Shown piece by piece: positions 50,357 through 54,898 of a stretch of 54,898 bases of DNA. The translations under genes and the position numbers were made by a program. How positions within the stretch are numbered: the stretch's first letter is position 1; each line of letters starts with the position of its first letter. The notes under the pieces were generated by a model. That model was not told the origin of the DNA. It made no database searches and saw nothing but the letters and a program-made list of their open reading frames with translations. The stretch covers positions 1-54,898 of the forward strand of contig QZKQ01000135.1 of NCBI GenBank assembly GCA_003599535.1, written 5' to 3'. Origin of the DNA: Candidatus Zixiibacteriota bacterium (GTDB lineage: Bacteria > Electryoneota > B3-LCP).

Positions 50357-51853
50357 TTACTTGCCCGCGACCTTCTTGTCCAATTTGCCCACCAGGGACA
50401 GTTCGAAGAAGGCGCCCATGTACTTGATGAAGGGTTGGACCTTCATCTCCACCCGGTACCAACCGGGATCGTTTTCGACCTCGGACACCATGATCTGGGC
50501 CTTGCGCAGGGGACGGCGGGCGCGCACCGCTTCCTGGGCCTGGTCATCTTCCGTGACGTACTGCCGGATCCACTTGTTCAATTCCTGCTCCAGTTGCCCC
50601 CGGTCCTTGAAGGTGCCCAGGTTTTCCCGCTGGATGACCTTGATGTAGTGGGCCAGGCGGCTGACGATGAAGGTGTAGGGCAACTGCGTGCCCATCTTGT
50701 AATTGGTTTCGGCCCTGTGGCCCTCCTCTGTGTCGGGGTACTTGCGGGGCAACTGGCAGGAATTGGCCGAGAAGAACGCCGCGCAGTCGCTCCCCTTCCG
50801 CATGGTCAGAGGGATGAAGCCCTCCTCCGACAGTTCGAATTCGCGCCGGTCGGAGATCAGGATTTCCGTGGGGATCTTGGTCTGCAGGTTGCCCATCGCT
50901 TCATAGAAGTGCAGGGGCAGGTTTTCCACCGCACCGCCGCCCTGGGGCCCGATGATGTTGGCGCTGATGCGGTAGCGGGCGAAGCTGTCCACCACCCGGG
51001 TGGCGAAGGCGCAGGCGGCGTTGCCCCAGAGGAAATCCCGTTCATCGTTTTGCGCTTCTTCCTGGAAATGGAAGGATTTCACCGGGTTGGTCCGGGCGTT
51101 GTAGGGTTCGCGCAGCAGGAAGCGGGGCATCGCCAGGCCGACGTTGCGGGAGTCCTCCGATTCCCGGAACTTGCGCCACTTGATGGTGCGTTCGGTTTCG
51201 AACAGGGCGTGGAGGTTGTTGATGCTGGGCAGGCCGGCGAAGGAGTCCATCCCGAACATGTCCGGAGCGGCGGCGGCCACGAAGGGGGCGTGGGCCATGG
51301 TGGCCACGGCCGCCAGCTTGTTCAGCAGGAACATGTCCGGGGTGCTGCAGCCGAAATCATAGTTGCCCACCAACAGGCCGTAGGGTTCCCCGCCGTAGGT
51401 GCCGAAGGACTGGGTGTACACCTGTTTGTACAGCCCGGAAGTGACGACGTCCGGCGCATTCTTGAAATCTTCAGTCAGGCTCTCCTTGCTGACGTTCAGG
51501 ATCTCAATTTTGACGTTCTGCTGGGGATCGGACTGGTCCACCAGGAATTTCAGGGCGCGCCAGGCGGATTCCAGCTTCTGAAAATCGGGGTGGTGCAGAA
51601 TGGCGCTCATCTGCCGGCTGAGCTTCTGGTCGAGTTCGGCGATCATGCCGTCCACGACTTCCAGGGGGATGCGGACCTGTTCCAAACCGACCTTGACGTA
51701 CTCCTCGAGGAAGTGGCGCAGGGCCAGGCGGGCGTCGGGGAGCTCTTCCTCGCCCAGGTGGATCATGTCCAGCAGTTCTTCCACGGCGGAGGGTTGCGCC
51801 TGCGGCGCCGGCGCGGCTTCGGGGGCCGCGGCCTTGTTCTCTGATTGAGACAT
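50357..51853 (-). CDS. tssC: T6SS sheath large subunit TssC
   Basis: The 498-residue protein fits TssC (VipB/EvpB): LESAWRALKFLVDQSD, VKIEILNVSKESLTEDFKNA, YGLLVGNYDFGCSTPDMFLL and TEILISDRREFELSEEGFIP. With TssB it builds the contractile sheath. ATG 51853 is preferred because AGGTGGG lies just upstream; GTG 51862 overlaps that site. An Ala/Pro-rich N-terminal tail (AAAPEAAPAPQAQPSA) is slightly longer than usual. It starts 9 bp after tssB. Confidence 0.94.
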   Translation of the reverse strand: MSQSENKAAAPEAAPAPQAQPSAVEELLDMIHLGEEELPDARLALRHFLEEYVKVGLEQVRIPLEVVDGMIAELDQKLSRQMSAILHHPDFQKLESAWRALKFLVDQSDPQQNVKIEILNVSKESLTEDFKNAPDVVTSGLYKQVYTQSFGTYGGEPYGLLVGNYDFGCSTPDMFLLNKLAAVATMAHAPFVAAAAPDMFGMDSFAGLPSINNLHALFETERTIKWRKFRESEDSRNVGLAMPRFLLREPYNARTNPVKSFHFQEEAQNDERDFLWGNAACAFATRVVDSFARYRISANIIGPQGGGAVENLPLHFYEAMGNLQTKIPTEILISDRREFELSEEGFIPLTMRKGSDCAAFFSANSCQLPRKYPDTEEGHRAETNYKMGTQLPYTFIVSRLAHYIKVIQRENLGTFKDRGQLEQELNKWIRQYVTEDDQAQEAVRARRPLRKAQIMVSEVENDPGWYRVEMKVQPFIKYMGAFFELSLVGKLDKKVAGK

Positions 51854-51862
51854 GGGACCCAC

Positions 51863-52348
51863 CTATTCGCTTAGACCGAGTTCATTCAGGATGCGCGTGC
51901 GCAGGACGGGATCCTGCACCAGGCGTTTCAGTTCCTTGACGAACGCCCGGTTATTCCCCAGGGGGCCTTTCAAGGTCTTCAGCGCCTTGCGCAGATCCAT
52001 TAGTTTTTTCAGTTCCGGGACCTTCTCCAGGATGGCGTCCGGTTCGAAATCCCGGATGGAACGGAAGTCGAGGGACACGTTCAACTGTGCGTCCTCGGCG
52101 CCGGACAGCCGGTCCGGGACCAGCCCTTCGAATTGGACTTCCTGGCCGGCCAGGACCTCGGAGAAGTTATCCCGGTCAATGTTCAACGGCTTGCGGTCTT
52201 CCAGGGGGGTGCCGTCCTCCCGCAGGGTGAAATCTCCCATCACCAGGACTTTCAGCGGGAGTTCCACCTCTTCCTTGGCGTCTCCGGTGGCGGGGCGGTA
52301 GGTGATGTTAACCCGTTCTTTGGGCGGCGCCGAACCTTTCTGAGCCAT
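51863..52348 (-). CDS. tssB: T6SS sheath small subunit TssB
   Basis: The 161-residue protein fits TssB (VipA): VNITYRPATGDAKEEVELPL, LVMGDFTLREDG, PLNIDRDNFSEVLAGQE and a C-terminal helix for TssC pairing. ATG 52348 is fixed by AGGAGG a few bases upstream; an earlier in-frame start (52378) has no such signal. It directly precedes tssC. Confidence 0.93.
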   Translation of the reverse strand: MAQKGSAPPKERVNITYRPATGDAKEEVELPLKVLVMGDFTLREDGTPLEDRKPLNIDRDNFSEVLAGQEVQFEGLVPDRLSGAEDAQLNVSLDFRSIRDFEPDAILEKVPELKKLMDLRKALKTLKGPLGNNRAFVKELKRLVQDPVLRTRILNELGLSE

Positions 52349-52397
52349 GGGTTCCTCCTGTATTTGGAACGAATTCAAGTCATTTTCCGGCGTCCTC

Positions 52398-53924
52398 TCA
52401 GGCGGGGTAGTCCACCACCTTAGAGGGATCTAGCAGGGAGAGGCGATCCACCACTTCCTCGATCAGGGGTCGGCCTCCGTCTTCCAGGGCGGCACGGGGT
52501 TGCTTGCGCAGGCCCGTCAGAACCGCGGCCAGGGCTTGGGCGGCCAGATCGGGGTCCCACCGGTCCAGGCGGTATTCCTCGATCAGGTCAAGAACTTCCC
52601 GGGCGTAGGGGGCCATCAACCGCTGCAACTTGGGGCGGGCGCACACCTGGCACAGGCCCAGATCCCAGAGCAGGCGTTCGCGGGCCGAGGCCGCCAGCCG
52701 CCTTCGGGTGTTCAGCTCGCGCAGGGCGGCAGCCATCTTGTTGGCCTTGACCATCTGCAGCGCCCGGGCGACGCTATCAGCCACGGCGGATTCGGTGGAT
52801 CCCTCCGGCAACGGCGCCGGGGCCTCCTCCACCGCGGGGTTCCGCAGCCGGCGGATCCAGGCCTGGGTATCGGGGTCGGCGAAGGGCACCCCGTCCACGA
52901 ACGTCATAGACTCCAATCCCGGCAGTCGCCGCAGCAGATCCAGGGTCTCCCCTTCCACCGCCTCCCGGACCCGGGGCCGCCCCATCTCTTCTGAAGCTTC
53001 GGCCGCGTAGCGGCTGGGATCCAACCAGAAGCGGTGCTCCTGGACCTGGGCTTCCGCCAGGGCGAGCAGTTCCGCCCAATTGGCCTCCTGCCGCAGGCGG
53101 GCCAGGGCGGCGATCACGGCCGGCTCGGGCGAGGCCAGGAGGGTGCGGTTGTCGGTGTGGCTGGGCAGTTCCCGCAGCGGCAGCCAGGCGACGATCCGGT
53201 TCAGGCGGAAGGCCAGCGGGCTGAACGGATCGCGGTTCTGCTCGGCGCGGCAGGCCCGGGCCAGGAGGTCCAATCCGTCCTTCAGCAGGTCCTGGGGATC
53301 GGTCTTTTCCGGGGCGGGCGCTTCCGCCCGGGGCGCGGAGCGCAGCGCGGCAATCGGCTCCGGAGGCCCCGGGGGAGGCGCCGCAGGTCGCTCCGCCTGC
53401 AGTTGCTTTAGTTGGGATGCCAGTTGGTGCAGCGGCGGGGGATCCGGGAAGCGCGCCTGCAGCAGCGCCTGGAGCGCGTGCAGGTCATCCAGGAATGCCT
53501 GGCGCTCCGGTTCCGGCAGGAGCCGGCCGGGTTGGCGCGCCACCTGGGGAACGATCTTCTCGCACCACCAGGCCAGAATCTTGTAACGGTTGACCGGCGG
53601 CTCGGGCGGGGGGTACAGGCTATCCCAGAACTGCTCCAGCAGGTCGCGGAGAATGTGGCAGCCCAAGGCGGCTCCGGTCATCCCCCGGCGCACCGCCAGG
53701 GCCTGGGCCAGATAGACTGCGGCCGCCAGGTGCTTGGATTTTTCCGCCAGGATCTCCTGCGCCAGATCCGCTACCCGCGACCAGTTCACCGCCTCGGACC
53801 CCTGGGGCGAGGAGAGCTTGGCGACTTCCGCCTTGAGTTCTTCGAAGGAGTCGTCGAAACTCACGTCCTCGCCCGCCGGGGAATTCCCGGGGATGGGGGT
53901 TTTGCCGAGATCGCGCAGATCCAT
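52398..53924 (-). CDS. tssA: T6SS assembly protein TssA (ImpA-type N-terminal domain)
   Basis: The 508-residue protein has an ImpA/TssA N-terminal domain (about 1-140: NWSRVADLAQEILAEKSKHL, LLEQFWDSLYPPPEPPVNRY), a Pro-rich linker (about 175-210), and a helical C-terminal part with VasJ-like features (DGVPFADPDTQAWI). TssA guides baseplate docking and sheath growth. It ends 49 bp before tssB and lies 42 bp after the TssM-like gene. Confidence 0.9.
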   Translation of the reverse strand: MDLRDLGKTPIPGNSPAGEDVSFDDSFEELKAEVAKLSSPQGSEAVNWSRVADLAQEILAEKSKHLAAAVYLAQALAVRRGMTGAALGCHILRDLLEQFWDSLYPPPEPPVNRYKILAWWCEKIVPQVARQPGRLLPEPERQAFLDDLHALQALLQARFPDPPPLHQLASQLKQLQAERPAAPPPGPPEPIAALRSAPRAEAPAPEKTDPQDLLKDGLDLLARACRAEQNRDPFSPLAFRLNRIVAWLPLRELPSHTDNRTLLASPEPAVIAALARLRQEANWAELLALAEAQVQEHRFWLDPSRYAAEASEEMGRPRVREAVEGETLDLLRRLPGLESMTFVDGVPFADPDTQAWIRRLRNPAVEEAPAPLPEGSTESAVADSVARALQMVKANKMAAALRELNTRRRLAASARERLLWDLGLCQVCARPKLQRLMAPYAREVLDLIEEYRLDRWDPDLAAQALAAVLTGLRKQPRAALEDGGRPLIEEVVDRLSLLDPSKVVDYPA

Positions 53925-53966
53925 GATTTGCGGTGTAGGTAAGGGTGATTGTCCGTACTGCCGGCG

Positions 53967-54898
53967 CTACTGCCGGATAATGATTCGGGGTACTTCGGTA
54001 ACCATTACGGCGGGAGCCCCTCCGCCGGAACTGCCGTGGTAGTTGATCACTTCCCGGAACTCCCCGCCCAGGTCGAAGCCGGCCTCGATCCAGTCCAGGT
54101 TCTGCGCGGCCAGGGAGGCGGAATGCTGGGGAAATTCATCCCGGTAGAGCTTCCGGGAGCCGCTCTGGAAATCGTACAGAAAGTCCCGTAGCGTATAGCT
54201 GCGATCCAATTTCAATATATCCCCGTTATAGACGGGAACTTTAATGGTCATGCGCACTTCCACCTGCGCTCCGGGACGCCAGGTGTAGCTTATGGGGGAA
54301 AGCATCGCCGTACCGAGGTACTCCCGCCGGCCATGGGAATTCCCCATTTCGGCCAGTTCCACCAGGAGGCTGACCGGCTTACGATGGGCCCCATTATTGG
54401 CCGACAGATATTTCGGGGCTACGGTCACGAGGTAGCTCTGGGTGGCGCCTCCTTCGTTTCCGGAGGCGAAAGAGGCGCCACTGCCCGCTCCCCCTGGATG
54501 GTTGATGAAGCGCAGGAAGTTTTCAGTAAAGGGGATACCGGCTTCGAATCCGTGCAGCCCGGTCCAGGTCTTGGCCCGGGCCCGCGGGGTGAAGATCAGG
54601 AAAGGTCTCGCGGTCTCAGCCTTGAAATCCTGCACCTTCGAATCCTGCATGGCCGCCGGGGCGCTATACACCTGTCCAGCCCAAGTATCCTGAAGGTAAT
54701 TGGCGGTGTGGTATATCCCCGCCCGGGCCAGGTAGCGCAGGGGCAGCGCAGCGAGGCCCCAGATTTCGCTGGAACCGTAAATGCCGGCTTTCTCCCGGGC
54801 TCTCTGACACTGCTTGAAGGCCTCATCAAAACGCTTGGACTCACCGTCTATTTCCTCGCGGATCAGGGCGTAGGCCGGTGAGGGGCCGGCCGCGGCGG
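53967..54898 (-). CDS. tssM: T6SS membrane-complex protein TssM (C-terminal part, 5' end outside window)
   Basis: The frame is open from the window edge to the stop at 53967, at least 310 residues. Landmarks typical of the IcmF/TssM periplasmic C terminus are LPLRYLARAGIYHTANYLQD followed by TWAGQVYSAP, then GIPFTENFLRFINHPG, and near the end SYTWRPGAQVEVRMTIKVP. A GTG near 54671 is internal, since homology continues upstream of it. TssM spans the periplasm and docks the sheath through the TssJLM complex. Its presence separates this system from the Bacteroidetes type iii T6SS, which lacks TssM. TssJ, TssK and TssL, not found here, would be expected upstream of the edge. Sequence similarity is moderate, so a divergent TssM is the best reading. 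Confidence 0.75.
   Translation of the reverse strand, partial: AAAGPSPAYALIREEIDGESKRFDEAFKQCQRAREKAGIYGSSEIWGLAALPLRYLARAGIYHTANYLQDTWAGQVYSAPAAMQDSKVQDFKAETARPFLIFTPRARAKTWTGLHGFEAGIPFTENFLRFINHPGGAGSGASFASGNEGGATQSYLVTVAPKYLSANNGAHRKPVSLLVELAEMGNSHGRREYLGTAMLSPISYTWRPGAQVEVRMTIKVPVYNGDILKLDRSYTLRDFLYDFQSGSRKLYRDEFPQHSASLAAQNLDWIEAGFDLGGEFREVINYHGSSGGGAPAVMVTEVPRIIIRQ

Overview
The window is about 55 kb of GC-rich (about 60-65 %), gene-dense bacterial DNA. Two secreted proteins, at 18264-21026 and 29254-35637, end in a Type IX secretion-like sorting domain with the hallmark YPNPFNP/YPNPFNA segment. That points to a member or relative of the FCB superphylum (Bacteroidetes/Chlorobi/Fibrobacteres and associated candidate phyla) rather than a proteobacterium. 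The species cannot be named from sequence alone. I saw no rRNA, tRNA, CRISPR array or transposase gene.

Left part, plus strand. The 3' part of a sigma-54 activator gene (2-1009) is followed by a 490-bp gap holding seven short palindromes and then two matched TTGC-type operators 53 bp apart. Downstream is a tightly packed redox operon (1501-9613). It encodes a NifX-like protein, a HdrD/DsrK/HmcF-like iron-sulfur subunit, a NarI/DsrM-like cytochrome b, a four-cluster ferredoxin with a membrane anchor, an NrfD/HmcC-like quinone-interacting membrane subunit fused to a six-haem cytochrome c, a soluble PAS-PAS histidine kinase and two stand-alone receiver proteins. Together these look like a transmembrane electron-transfer complex of the Hmc/Tmc/Dsr superfamily with its own redox-sensing signalling branch.

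Next comes a heavy-metal efflux operon (9740-15931): a small His/Cys-rich exported protein, CzcC-, CzcB- and CzcA-like subunits, and a good terminator. A second efflux locus (16053-18032) is damaged: the adaptor gene carries a frameshift and the RND pump has lost roughly 700 internal residues. A perfect 18-bp inverted repeat (18193-18230) closes this half.

Right part, minus strand. After a secreted subtilase with its own promoter (18264-21197), everything from 54898 down to 21288 is transcribed in one direction, mostly with gaps below 100 bp. The order is a type VI secretion system (TssM partial, TssA, TssB, TssC, Hcp, TssE, TssF, TssG, ClpV, VgrG), then an effector module (DUF1795/Eag chaperone, PAAR protein with a glycine-zipper membrane region and an M91-like HExxH metallopeptidase domain, candidate immunity protein). 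These are followed by an unknown protein, a TPR lipoprotein, a beta-propeller protein, a 2127-residue secreted repeat protein, an exported TPR protein, a family-5 solute-binding protein, two paralogous small lipoproteins and an Opp/Dpp-type ABC transporter. The T6SS is of the TssM-containing type, not the TssM-less Bacteroidetes type. Its physical continuity with an envelope/peptide-uptake gene set is the most unusual large-scale feature here; whether the two halves work together is inference.
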